64,000 nucleotides of DNA from positions 1-64,000 of the forward strand of contig CAAGHL010000006.1 of the NCBI GenBank assembly GCA_900769665.1, in the 5' to 3' direction. Below, piece after piece: positions 1-10,152 of this stretch. The notes under the pieces were generated by a model. That model ran no database searches and was not told the origin of the DNA. It was given only the letters and a program-made list of their open reading frames with translations. How positions within the stretch are numbered: the first letter of the stretch is position 1; each line of letters begins with the position of its first letter. The DNA is from Clostridia bacterium (GTDB lineage: Bacteria > Bacillota > Clostridia > Christensenellales > CAG-314). A program made the position numbers and the translations under genes.

Positions 1-2018
<2,018 letters not shown>

Positions 2019-2230
2019 GTATAATTACGATACACTTGCTTTCGCAAGTATTTTTTCAGATCCTTGAATAAATTACTCTTATTAACTCTGCGTCATTGCA
2101 GCAAAAATCGTATTTGAATTTTGCATATTAACACTCGATTAATATTTTACTCTAAACTTTATATTGTTTTATGCAGTTGTCAATGTTCCTTTCTGCCACA
2201 TCAGTGGCGCCGTTTCTCAACAGCCTACTA
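2019..2230 (-). other. 23S rRNA leader / spacer
   Basis: AT-rich spacer between the 23S 5' end and its nearest promoter, with no gene. Read on the minus strand it contains two small hairpins just before the mature rRNA: CTTGC-GAAA-GCAAG (about 2038-2051) and ATCGTA-TAAT-TACGAT (about 2016-2031). These may be processing signals. A third TTGACA (plus strand 2178-2183) has only a poorly spaced -10 and is not called as a promoter. Confidence 0.5.
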
Positions 2231-2259
2231 ATCATATCACAACGCATTTTGTTTGTCAA
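2231..2259 (-). promoter_or_regulatory. sigma-A promoter for 23S rRNA (proximal)
   Basis: Minus-strand TTGACA (2254-2259), 17-nt spacer, TATGAT (2231-2236). The sequence just upstream of the -35 is A/T-rich (GAAAAACAG), like an UP element. It lies about 210 nt upstream of the 23S 5' end and shares its -35 flank with the distal promoter, forming a tandem pair typical of rRNA operons. Confidence 0.8.
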
Positions 2260-2400
2260 CTGTTTTTCAAAACTTTTTTGAAGTTTTTTTGGGAAAGCTT
2301 TTTGAGATAATCAAGCAACTTTTCCGTTGACCTTGCTTTAATGACAAGATTTTGCGGTTTTTGATGACCGCTGTGGCTCTCTTCCGAAGCGAGCTTACAT

Positions 2401-2429
2401 ATAATACTACATGCCCTATATATTGTCAA
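2401..2429 (-). promoter_or_regulatory. sigma-A promoter for 23S rRNA (distal)
   Basis: Minus-strand TTGACA (2424-2429), 17-nt spacer, TATTAT (2401-2406), with an A-tract upstream of the -35. The -35 flank AAAAACAGTTGACA is repeated at the proximal promoter, as if duplicated. It reads away from feoA, so the feo and 23S promoters are probably divergent and interleaved. Confidence 0.8.
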
Positions 2430-2470
2430 CTGTTTTTAACAAAAAAATCAAACTTTTTTCGACAAATTTT

Positions 2471-2707
2471 TTGCGGCTTTCCAAAGCCCCTTTCGGGCGC
2501 AAATACGAAGTTGTCGAAATGCAATTGCCCGCGTCACAAAAGCGCAGATTGGCACACGTCGGCGCATACGCCGGTTGCACCGTTACACCGCTACGCACGG
2601 CACCGCTCGCCGACCCGACGGAATACTTGTTTGGTGAAGTGCGCATTTGCATAAGCAAACGTATTGCCGACAAAATAACGGTAAAGGAGATCTCCGCCGA
2701 TGAGTAA
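2471..2707 (+). CDS. feoA: FeoA-like ferrous iron transport accessory protein
   Basis: Small SH3-like cytoplasmic partner of FeoB. The frame shows the FeoA pattern: LRLSKAPFG at the start, then KRRLAHVGAYAGCTV, TAPLADP and KRIADKITV. It ends TGAGTAA, overlapping the feoB start by 8 nt, so the two are translationally coupled. The start is uncertain. A TTG at 2471 gives 78 residues, the usual FeoA length, and includes the whole family core. ATGs at 2411 (98 aa) and 2519 (62 aa) are alternatives, and none has a clear ribosome binding site. FeoA proteins are thought to modulate FeoB activity. The family call is from pattern only, as the sequence is divergent. Confidence 0.75.
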   Translation: MRLSKAPFGRKYEVVEMQLPASQKRRLAHVGAYAGCTVTPLRTAPLADPTEYLFGEVRICISKRIADKITVKEISADE

Positions 2708-4739
2708 ACCCACCGCCGCCGTGACACCGTCGACCGAACGCAAGCAACACACGGCACTGCACTGCTCCGTTACAACGTCCGAGCGAGCCAAAGCGTGTTG
2801 CCACGAATGCGGCTGTTGCTCGGCAAACAAATCGGCTTGCACCGTCGCAACCTCCGTCGCAACAAACGGCTCCGCCAACGCCGCAACAGCAACCGCTACA
2901 CACAATATACACACGCACACATGCTCGCACATGCATACGCGCGCGTGCGCGCGCACATGCGCACGTACTATTAGTATAGCGTTGGTCGGCAATCCCAACA
3001 GTGGCAAGACGACGTTGTTCAACTCGCTGACGGGTAGCACCCTACGCACGGGCAATCGCGCAGGGGTGACGGTAGAAACAAAAATCGGCAAGGCACGCAA
3101 CAACTCAAACGTAACAATCGCCGACACGCCCGGGATATACGACATCGCCCCGTACTCGCCCGAGGAAATCGAAACGGCAAAGTTTCTTGCGGAAAACAAG
3201 CCCGACGTAATAATAAACGTGGTCGATTGCACGTGCCTGTCGCGAAGCCTTGCGCTGACGTTGAAATTGGCAAAGCTCGGCGTGCCGATAATAGTTGCGC
3301 TCAACATGGCAAAGGAAGCCGCCCGAAGCGGACTAGCCGTGGATGCGGAAAAACTTTCGCAAAAAGTCGGGCTTACGTGCATGTTTGTATCCGCCGCCGA
3401 CAAGGACAACTGCTTGCGATTACTGTCGGCGTGCATAGACTTAGCCGACAAGCCGAGTAGCACACGCACCGACAAAAGCGCACAACAAACCGACGACGAA
3501 ACATACATTGCCGCCGCCGAGATAGCAAAGCAATGTACCACAGCGACAGCTACAAGCAAAAAGTCGCCGACCGAGCGCATAGACGACATTGCACTCAATC
3601 GCTGGCTGGCGTTGCCGCTGTTTGCCGTAGCGATGTGGCTGACGTTTTGGATTTCGGTGCAAGGTCCGGGGCGTTGGCTAAGCTTGCCGCTGACAGATTG
3701 GCTGACTCCGTTGATGAAAAACGCCGCAACAGCCTTTTTGGCGCAAACAAATTGTGAGTGGCTTGTTTCGCTTGTTGCCGACGGCGTGGTCGGCGGAATA
3801 ATGAGCGTGGTCGGATTTACACCGCAAGTTGCGCTGATTACCGCATGTATGGCATTGATGGAGGAAAGCGGATATTTGGCGCGCGTGGCGTTTGTGACCG
3901 ACCGACTGTTGCGACCGCTGGGACTTGGCGGCAAAAGCGTAGTTTGTTTGACGATAGGTTGCGGATGCAGTGTGCCGGCGATATTGTCGGCGCGCACGAT
4001 AACCTGTCCGCAACAGCGCCGCGCCACGGTCGGATTGGTACCGTTTGTACCATGCTCGGCAAAAACTGCGGTGATAGGATACTTTTCCGCGACGTTTTTT
4101 GACGGCAACGCACTTATTGCGCTAAGTTTGTACTTGGCGACGGCTGTTGCAGTGTTTGTTGGCGGACTTATTTTGCGCGCGCTTAGCAAAAAGACCGACG
4201 ACGAAGAACCGTTTGCCGTGGAGTTGCCGCAATACCGCAAGCCATTGGCAAAATGTGTTTGGCGACAAACGACAAACGCCGCCAAAACGTTTTTGACCAA
4301 GGCAGGGACGACGATATTTGTAACGTCGATTGTGCTGTGGGCATTGCAACGATTTGACTTTACCTTGCGCCCGAGCAACACTGCAAACGGCATGTTGGCG
4401 CAAATAGGCAGGTTTTTGTCGCCGTTGTTTGCACCGCTGGGGTTTGACGACGGCGGTTGTGGCGAGATATATTCCGTAGCGGCGCTGTCCGGACTGTCGG
4501 CAAAGGAAACGATATTGACCACATTGGCAGTACTCGGAAACGGCAACGTGCCGAACATAACTCCCGTCGGGGCATATTGCTTTGTGCTGTACAACTTGTT
4601 GACGGTTCCGTGCATTGCCACGGTGTCGACGAGCGTTGCCGAACAAGGCGCAAAAGGGGCGATTTTGTCACTGAGCTTGCAAGCCGTATTGGCGTACGTA
4701 GCGACAGCATTGTTGCATTTTATATTGACAATGCACTAA
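2700..4739 (+). CDS. feoB: Ferrous iron transporter FeoB with Cys/His-rich N-terminal extension
   Basis: Inner-membrane Fe(II) transporter, 679 aa. A G-protein domain starts near residue 91, with G1 GNPNSGKT (97-104) and G3 DTPG (142-145). A membrane domain with Gate motifs follows, including GCGCSVPAILSART. Two features are odd. The G4 motif, normally NxxD, reads NMAK here (about 202-205), so the guanine-specifying Asp is replaced by Lys. And about 90 residues precede the G domain where FeoB normally starts almost directly; they hold CCHECGCC and THTCSHMHT-type Cys/His clusters, suggesting metal binding. The start ATG overlaps the feoA stop. No separate feoC is seen. A minus-strand frame of 676 codons runs almost the full length opposite this gene and is taken as a coding shadow. 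Confidence 0.95.
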   Translation: MSKPTAAVTPSTERKQHTALHCSVTTSERAKACCHECGCCSANKSACTVATSVATNGSANAATATATHNIHTHTCSHMHTRACARTCARTISIALVGNPNSGKTTLFNSLTGSTLRTGNRAGVTVETKIGKARNNSNVTIADTPGIYDIAPYSPEEIETAKFLAENKPDVIINVVDCTCLSRSLALTLKLAKLGVPIIVALNMAKEAARSGLAVDAEKLSQKVGLTCMFVSAADKDNCLRLLSACIDLADKPSSTRTDKSAQQTDDETYIAAAEIAKQCTTATATSKKSPTERIDDIALNRWLALPLFAVAMWLTFWISVQGPGRWLSLPLTDWLTPLMKNAATAFLAQTNCEWLVSLVADGVVGGIMSVVGFTPQVALITACMALMEESGYLARVAFVTDRLLRPLGLGGKSVVCLTIGCGCSVPAILSARTITCPQQRRATVGLVPFVPCSAKTAVIGYFSATFFDGNALIALSLYLATAVAVFVGGLILRALSKKTDDEEPFAVELPQYRKPLAKCVWRQTTNAAKTFLTKAGTTIFVTSIVLWALQRFDFTLRPSNTANGMLAQIGRFLSPLFAPLGFDDGGCGEIYSVAALSGLSAKETILTTLAVLGNGNVPNITPVGAYCFVLYNLLTVPCIATVSTSVAEQGAKGAILSLSLQAVLAYVATALLHFILTMH

Positions 4740-4754
4740 TTACAAACAGAAAAC

Positions 4755-4790
4755 AAAAAAAAGCGCCCGTTTGTACGAACAAACAAGCAC
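4755..4790 (-). terminator. Intrinsic terminator after the AraC regulator gene
   Basis: Read on the minus strand: GTGCTTGTTTGT, loop TCGT, ACAAACGGGCGC, a 12-bp stem with three G-U pairs, followed by eight Ts (plus strand 4755-4762 is the A-tract). It lies about 60 nt downstream of the regulator stop codon. Confidence 0.8.
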
Positions 4791-4851
4791 TTGATGTAAT
4801 AAAAATAATAATACGTATGTAAAAATCACCAACATAATGAGCAAAAGCAGA

Positions 4852-5724
4852 TTATTTTGCAATTTGCTCGATATACTCCGTCGGAGTGGTGCCGTACAGG
4901 CGTTTGAAGCACCTGTTGAAGTAGCTGATGTTGTCGAAACCTACCGCGCGCGCGACTTCGGCAATACCGTGCGAACCGTCGACAAGCAACTTTTCCGCAA
5001 CAAGCATGCGGTAGCGGTTGGCATACTCCACTACGGAAAGACCGCTAAATTGCTTAAATATCTTCATTAGATAAAACTCGCTGTATCCGCAGTAGTCGGC
5101 GACGTCGGCGACGGAAAACCCCTCGGCGTAATGGGTGGCGATGTAACGCAATGCGCCTTGCACGGCGTTGACGCGTTTGTCGCGAGATACGTCGTTGTCC
5201 GCATGCGGCACAAGGGCGTATTGCTCAAACAATTGTCGTAAGCACTCCACCACCGATTTGTCGTCAAATTCCTGCGGCGAGTGCATGATTTTTGCAATAC
5301 GTATTGCGATTTTCGTGCATTTTTCGTTACAACCGTTGCGCAACAACACGCCGCTTCGACCTGCGTTGAACAACGCCGCATACTGTCCGAGGCGTACGTA
5401 CTCGTTGCCTGCCGCCAAGCGGAAATTGTACACAAGCGCCGCCAACTTTACGTCGCCGTCATGTACCGCAATGGCATGCGACGAGAATGGCGGAACGATA
5501 AAAATATCGCCACAATGCACCGTTGCGCAATCCCCGTTACAGCAAATGTCAGCCGAGCCGCTTTCGACAAGCACTATTTCCAATTCCTCGTGACTGTGCA
5601 ACGGGTAAAAGGGCAACAAGTCTTTTTCGTCGGCAAAGTAGCATGCCAAAAACGCCCGACCGTTTGCCGAACGCAAATATGTTTTGCTCCTAGATTGTTT
5701 GCAATGCGCTTCAAATAGTTGCAT
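4852..5724 (-). CDS. AraC-family transcriptional regulator with N-terminal cupin
   Basis: 290-aa DNA-binding regulator. The N-terminal half looks like an AraC-type cupin (LHSHEELEIVLVESGSADI, then GDIFIVPPFSSHAI), which usually binds a small effector, often a sugar. The C-terminal 100 residues carry two helix-turn-helix units, FSVADVADYCGYSEFYLMKI and IAEVARAVGFDNISYFNRCF, and the family signature ending GTTPTEY. The ATG at 5724 is preceded by AAAGGT. It stands alone between feoB and the methyltransferase gene with its own terminator, so its target is not evident. It may act on a distant operon. The ligand cannot be read from the sequence. Confidence 0.9.
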   Translation of the reverse strand: MQLFEAHCKQSRSKTYLRSANGRAFLACYFADEKDLLPFYPLHSHEELEIVLVESGSADICCNGDCATVHCGDIFIVPPFSSHAIAVHDGDVKLAALVYNFRLAAGNEYVRLGQYAALFNAGRSGVLLRNGCNEKCTKIAIRIAKIMHSPQEFDDKSVVECLRQLFEQYALVPHADNDVSRDKRVNAVQGALRYIATHYAEGFSVADVADYCGYSEFYLMKIFKQFSGLSVVEYANRYRMLVAEKLLVDGSHGIAEVARAVGFDNISYFNRCFKRLYGTTPTEYIEQIAK

Positions 5725-5860
5725 ACAATTTTACCTTTATTAACCATACATCGACATACACAATTGGCGTTTTTTGCGAGTACGTAATGCCCGTTTTTGT
5801 CACGTCAACGCATAATTTTGCGCCGAATAATCGTTTTTACCCGCATATGTGTGCGTTTTT

Positions 5861-7210
5861 CTACTTTCTGCCCAGCAGTACCACCGTTTCCACTTGGTCG
5901 GTGTTGGGAAACATGTCGTAAGGCGTTACCGACTTCACCTCGTAGCACGGCGACAGCAAAGCGATGTCGCGAGCCAACGTTGCCGAGTCGCACGACACGT
6001 AGGCAATATTGTCGAAATTTGCTTGGCATACGGTATTGCAAATGCCTTCGCCAAGCCCCTTGCGAGGAGGGTCCACCACCAACGTTTTGCGTTTGTCTGC
6101 AAATCTTTCCGCTAGCTTTGGCAACTCGATATTGGCGTCGCCGCAAATGTTTGTCAGCCGCGGAGAGTTGTTCATTTGCGCCATTTGCTCGGCATCATGC
6201 ACTGCGGCAGGGACGATCTCCACGGCAAAAGTGTCGTATTTGTCACTGCACAGTACGTTGGTCAACAGTCCCACGCCCGAAAAAAGCTCTACCAACACTT
6301 CCGTACCCGAAGTGTCCAATGCTCCGCGCACGTATTTGTAAATAAGGTTTTTCACCTCGTCGTTGACTTGGAAAAAGCTGTCCGGTTGCAACCTAAACTT
6401 GGTGGAGAGTTGCGTACCCTCGATGTAGCGAAGTCCTGCGATATGGCATGTTTCCTTGCCGCAAATGACGTTGTTGTGCGCCGTATTTATGTTGAGAAAC
6501 AACCCTACTTTGTCAAAGTTTTTTTGTAACGTATCGAAAAATTTCGTCAAATCGTGCTTAAACTCGCCGTTACTGACAACCGTCACAAGCAGTTGTCCGT
6601 CCACGTAGCGTGCTACCAAATGGCGCACCTCTCCGCTGAAATTTCGTTCGTTGTACGGGGCGATTTTTTCGCTGTTCATGTACGCTCGAAACAGCTCCAC
6701 AAGTTGCTTGCTCCACAAGCCGCCAAGCAAGCAATTGTCCAAATCCACAACTTCGTGCGTGCCTTTGCGGTACATACCTATCTTGACGTCGCCCGTCTTG
6801 CCCGACACAGGCAAACTAAGCTTGTTTCGATACGCCAAAATGTGAGGAGAAGCCACGCACGGCGCGACTTCCGCATTGCATTTGCCTATTTTGCGCAGGT
6901 TTTCGCTTACCTTGTGTTGCTTGAAGGCAAGTTGCTCGCCGTACTTCATGTGCATAAGCACACAACCGCCGCACACGCCGAAGTATTTGCACCTCGGTTC
7001 GGCACGCTTGTCCGAGCTTTTGAGCAGTTCCGCCACGTCGGCATAAGCCACGTTACGCTTGACGTGATTCACCTTCACCCGAGCCGTTTCCCCCACAACC
7101 ATATAGGGCACAAACACGGTGTAACCGTCGCAAACGCCTACCGTTTCCGCATTGGCGTAACCCTCGGCAGTGTAGGTCAAGATGTCTTTTTCCTTGATAA
7201 TTTTCGTCAT
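5861..7210 (-). CDS. rlmD: 23S rRNA (uracil-5-)-methyltransferase, RlmD/RlmCD (RumA) family
   Basis: 449-aa SAM-dependent enzyme that makes 5-methyluridine in 23S rRNA (U1939 in E. coli; U747 and U1939 for Firmicute RlmCD). Domains in order: N-terminal TRAM-like RNA-binding beta domain (about 1-60), an Fe-S cluster segment with CKYFGVCGGC, and the C-terminal methyltransferase fold with PDSFFQVN, SAM loop LVELFSGVGLLTN, VDPPRKGLG and the catalytic-cysteine motif YVSCDSATLARD. The ATG at 7210 lacks a strong ribosome binding site. It is 37 nt downstream of the Sir2 gene and is probably co-transcribed with the two-component operon. Which uridines it modifies cannot be decided from the sequence. 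Confidence 0.93.
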   Translation of the reverse strand: MTKIIKEKDILTYTAEGYANAETVGVCDGYTVFVPYMVVGETARVKVNHVKRNVAYADVAELLKSSDKRAEPRCKYFGVCGGCVLMHMKYGEQLAFKQHKVSENLRKIGKCNAEVAPCVASPHILAYRNKLSLPVSGKTGDVKIGMYRKGTHEVVDLDNCLLGGLWSKQLVELFRAYMNSEKIAPYNERNFSGEVRHLVARYVDGQLLVTVVSNGEFKHDLTKFFDTLQKNFDKVGLFLNINTAHNNVICGKETCHIAGLRYIEGTQLSTKFRLQPDSFFQVNDEVKNLIYKYVRGALDTSGTEVLVELFSGVGLLTNVLCSDKYDTFAVEIVPAAVHDAEQMAQMNNSPRLTNICGDANIELPKLAERFADKRKTLVVDPPRKGLGEGICNTVCQANFDNIAYVSCDSATLARDIALLSPCYEVKSVTPYDMFPNTDQVETVVLLGRK

Positions 7211-7247
7211 TTTGTCATCAAAAACTTAATACGTATATATTTTTTAG

Positions 7248-8003
7248 TTACTTTGCACTGTCTAGTTTGTCCGCCAATGCTCCGAAAGCCTGTCCGAGCG
7301 GCATGTGCATTACTAGGTCGGCACGACCGTCCAACTGCGTTTGTTGTTTGTTGATAAGTACCAGATTTTGTCCTCGAAAATACCGCAAATATCCGGCCGC
7401 AGGGTACACCGTCAAGCTTGTTCCGCCTACAATCAGCGTGTCGCAGCCGACAATGGCACGCACTGCGCCTTCCACCGCTTCTTCGGGCAACGCCTCGCCG
7501 TACAACACCACGTCGGGTTTGATCACACCTCCGCACTTACAGCGAGGCACGCCGTCGCTTTCGACAATAGCTTCCACGCCGTACTCCGCACCGCACTTCA
7601 AGCAATGATTGCGATACACCGTCCCGTGCAAATTGTACACGCGTTTACTACCTGCCGCCTCGTGCAAACCGTCGATGTTTTGCGTAACAACGGCGGACAG
7701 CTTGCCAAGCGCCTCCAACCGAGCCAACGTAAAATGCGTAACGTTGGGTTTTGCCGACAAATACAACATTTTGTCGCGGTAAAAGCGGTAAAACTCCTCG
7801 GTGTGGGCGTAGAAAAACTCGTCCGACAGTATGGTTTCCGGCTGATAATCGTACTTGGTGTTGTACAAGCCGTCGGTACTGCGAAAGTCGGGGATACCGC
7901 TTTCCGTCGACACACCCGCACCGCCGAAAAACACGATTTTGCGTGAGTTTTCCACAATTTCCACAAACTTATCCGGCAAATCTTGTTCCGTCAAATTTGT
8001 CAT
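7248..8003 (-). CDS. cobB: Sir2-family NAD-dependent protein deacylase
   Basis: 251-aa sirtuin that removes acyl groups from lysines using NAD. NAD-binding GAGVSTESGIPDFRS starts at residue 28, TQNIDGLHE at 107, and the catalytic His is H126 in NLHG. The zinc site has Cys134 and Cys137 (CLKC), but the second pair is spaced CxC (Cys155, Cys157) rather than the usual CxxC. The start overlaps the histidine kinase stop by 4 nt (ATGA), so it is translationally coupled to a two-component system. Coupling suggests a shared physiological signal or modification of the regulator, which is inference. Substrates are unknown. Confidence 0.93.
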   Translation of the reverse strand: MTNLTEQDLPDKFVEIVENSRKIVFFGGAGVSTESGIPDFRSTDGLYNTKYDYQPETILSDEFFYAHTEEFYRFYRDKMLYLSAKPNVTHFTLARLEALGKLSAVVTQNIDGLHEAAGSKRVYNLHGTVYRNHCLKCGAEYGVEAIVESDGVPRCKCGGVIKPDVVLYGEALPEEAVEGAVRAIVGCDTLIVGGTSLTVYPAAGYLRYFRGQNLVLINKQQTQLDGRADLVMHMPLGQAFGALADKLDSAK

Positions 8004-9076
8004 TTCGCATCCTCACTCAACACCACGGTAAAGGTACTGCCCTTGCCCGGGGTACTGTCTACCGTCACACTGCCGTGTTGCAAGTCCACAATTTTTTTAA
8101 CAATGGATAGTCCCAACCCGTTGCCTGGGGTAGTGTGCGACTTGTCGCCTTGGTAAAACTTGTCAAAAATGTGCTTGACGGTGTCGCTGTCCATGCCCAC
8201 ACCGCTGTCGGCAACCGATACCGTCACTTCGCCGTCCGCACAATTTGCCGTCACGGTAATTTTGCCGCCGTCGGGTGTAAACTTGACCGCATTGCCGATA
8301 AGGTTCATCCACACTTGTCGGTTGAGCTTTTCCGCGCCGCAAATGTACTGCACGTCCAAGCAAGGATCGATCTCGATGTTGCGCTCCGCACAGGTTTTGG
8401 TAAACATCAGTACGCACTGGCGCAATTGCTCGTCCAAGCGGTAACGCTCGTTGACCACCGATTGGCTGTCCAACCTAGTCAACATCAGCACGCTTTCCGA
8501 TAGACCGACAAGGCGGTTGGACTCGTCGATGATTACGTCCAAGTACTCGTTGCGTTCGCTTTCGGTAAGATTGGGGTTTTTCAGCAGCGTCGCAAAACCT
8601 GCGATAGAAACAATCGGCGTCTTAAACTCGTGCGAGAAATCCGAAACAAAGTTTTCGCGCAAGGTTTCCACACTGGCAAGTTGCTCCACTGTGTTGTTGA
8701 AGTGTTCCGCCAAGTGAAACTCCTCCAAAAACTTGTTGTCCTGCACGCGCACGGAAAAGTCGCACTCGCCCACACGTTGCAAAGCGTCCACGTAGGGCAT
8801 TGTCGTGTTTAGCACTATGCGCGTATACACCACCGCAAGCGCCATACCGACAACCAAACTTATCACCAAAATTACGCCCGTGTACGCCAACAAACTGCCG
8901 TAGTCGTCCAACTTCCACTCGGCGACGATGATTGCGCCCATGCCCATTGCCACAAGTAGCGACACGGTAAACAGCGCAAACACACCAAAAACAAACCACC
9001 GCGAAATTTTGGACGAAACCCGTCCGCGAGATTTTTTGCGACGCTCGGCGCCGATATTTTTCTTTTTGTCAGCCAT
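8000..9076 (-). CDS. Membrane sensor histidine kinase
   Basis: 358-aa sensor kinase. A basic N-terminus precedes two membrane helices (about 27-53 and 62-84) with only a very short extracellular loop, a HAMP-like linker, then HisKA with the phospho-acceptor His149 in SDFSHEFKTP. The ATP-binding domain follows with N-box WMNLIGNAVKFTP, G1 VADSGVGMD and G2 GNGLGLSI. The tiny outer loop means it is an intramembrane-sensing type, a class often tied to cell-envelope or antimicrobial-peptide stress. It overlaps the response regulator by 8 nt upstream and Sir2 by 4 nt downstream. Confidence 0.95.
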   Translation of the reverse strand: MADKKKNIGAERRKKSRGRVSSKISRWFVFGVFALFTVSLLVAMGMGAIIVAEWKLDDYGSLLAYTGVILVISLVVGMALAVVYTRIVLNTTMPYVDALQRVGECDFSVRVQDNKFLEEFHLAEHFNNTVEQLASVETLRENFVSDFSHEFKTPIVSIAGFATLLKNPNLTESERNEYLDVIIDESNRLVGLSESVLMLTRLDSQSVVNERYRLDEQLRQCVLMFTKTCAERNIEIDPCLDVQYICGAEKLNRQVWMNLIGNAVKFTPDGGKITVTANCADGEVTVSVADSGVGMDSDTVKHIFDKFYQGDKSHTTPGNGLGLSIVKKIVDLQHGSVTVDSTPGKGSTFTVVLSEDAK

Positions 9077-9746
9077 CGTGTCGCACCGCCTTGTAGCCTA
9101 ATCCGCGCACCGTGACGATTTCAAAGTCCTTGGTGTCGGCAAACCGTGTGCGCAATCTGTTGATGTGTACGTTGACGGTATGCTCGTCGCTTTCGGCGTC
9201 CATGCCCCAAATTTCGTCCATCAGTTGCAACCGAGTAAAAACCACGTCGGGGTAACTGAGCAACTTAAACAACAGCAAAAATTCCTTTTGCGGCAGTGTT
9301 TCCTCTCCGTCCGTGGTGGACACCGTGTAGCTGAGGTAGTCTAGCGTTGTACCGCCAACGGTAAGTTTGTGCTCGTTGACGATTTTGGAACGCCGAAGTA
9401 GCGCCTTGATACGCAACAACAACTCCTCGAAGTCAAACGGTTTTGTAAGATAGTCGTCTATCCCTACAATAAAACCTTGCTTGATATCGGCAATATTGCC
9501 CTTTGCAGACAACATCAGCATAGGGATTTGACTGCCGTTTTGGCGAAGAGTGTCGGTAAGTTCGTAACCGTTCATACGAGGCATCATTACGTCGATCACC
9601 ATCAAGTCGGCGTGATTATGCTCCAAAACTTCCAATGCTTCTTCACCGTTTTCGGCAACAAGCACATTGTAACCGTCGTTTTTCAGTATTGCCGCAAGTA
9701 ACTTGCGAGTATTTTTGTCGTCCTCGACAACAAGAATATTAAACAT
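9069..9746 (-). CDS. OmpR/PhoB-family response regulator
   Basis: 225-aa response regulator using the ATG at 9746 (MFNILVVEDD). A longer frame begins at 9857, but its first 37 residues are unlike the family. The receiver domain has the acidic pair E8/D9, phospho-acceptor Asp52 (VIDVMMPRMNG) and Lys in LTKPF. The C-terminal winged helix carries HTVNVHINRLR and VRGLGYK. It is the first gene of a four-gene minus-strand run (regulator, kinase, Sir2, RlmD). A 10-bp inverted repeat brackets its promoter, so autoregulation or control by another repressor is plausible. Confidence 0.95.
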   Translation of the reverse strand: MFNILVVEDDKNTRKLLAAILKNDGYNVLVAENGEEALEVLEHNHADLMVIDVMMPRMNGYELTDTLRQNGSQIPMLMLSAKGNIADIKQGFIVGIDDYLTKPFDFEELLLRIKALLRRSKIVNEHKLTVGGTTLDYLSYTVSTTDGEETLPQKEFLLLFKLLSYPDVVFTRLQLMDEIWGMDAESDEHTVNVHINRLRTRFADTKDFEIVTVRGLGYKAVRHDG

Positions 9747-9887
9747 ATGTACGCTACCAAAGCCGCCTTTGCCAGTAAATATCCGCTTTTCAGCAAATTT
9801 ACGCCCTACATAAGGACTTACGCCCGTCCACTGTTGCTTTGAGTAGACGAAAAACATTTGTCGCAGTCAAAGCTACTAATAGAAACT

Positions 9888-9935
9888 CTTTGATTCTATT
9901 ATAGTACAAAACTGTCATTTCGTAAAGAATCAAAG
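9888..9935 (-). promoter_or_regulatory. Promoter of the two-component operon bracketed by an inverted repeat
   Basis: On the minus strand: TTTACG (9921-9926), 17-nt spacer, TATAAT (9898-9903). Perfect 10-bp inverted arms CTTTGATTCT (9888-9897) and AGAATCAAAG (9926-9935) flank it. One arm overlaps the -35 edge and the other abuts the -10, a layout expected for a dimeric repressor or looping operator. The rest of the gap, 9936-10090, is AT-rich with no gene and only a weak GTTTG/CAAAC hairpin. Confidence 0.6.
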
Positions 9936-10092
9936 GACATTAAAATCAAACAATGTAAAAATACCGCAAAATCGACCGAAAGTTTATAGTATTGTTTGTT
10001 AAGCAAACTACGGTTTAATACAAAAAAAGCAAATATTCAAATTATTTTACAGTGCGAGAATTTTCTTGCACCCCAACATTTGACACAGAACC

Positions 10093-10128
10093 AAAAAAGC
10101 GTTACGGAATTGTGTTCCGCAACGCTTT
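10093..10128 (-). terminator. Intrinsic terminator after the PrsA-like lipoprotein gene
   Basis: Stem AAAGCGTTACGGAA / TTCCGCAACGCTTT (10096-10109 / 10115-10128), 13 of 14 pairs, loop TGTGT region, with a T-run on the minus strand (plus A-tract from 10093). It lies 25 nt past the stop codon. Confidence 0.88.
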
Positions 10129-10152
10129 GTTGTGTTTATTTGGTTGTAAGGA

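Noticed and set aside
2019..2700. 16S rRNA or tRNA genes upstream of 23S
   Set aside because: No anti-Shine-Dalgarno 3' end, no tRNA cloverleaf or GTTCGA loop was found.
2591..4621. 676-codon open frame on the minus strand opposite feoB
   Set aside because: Its product is low-complexity with no family motif. The plus-strand feoB has all hallmark motifs, and the open antisense frame follows from feoB codon use.
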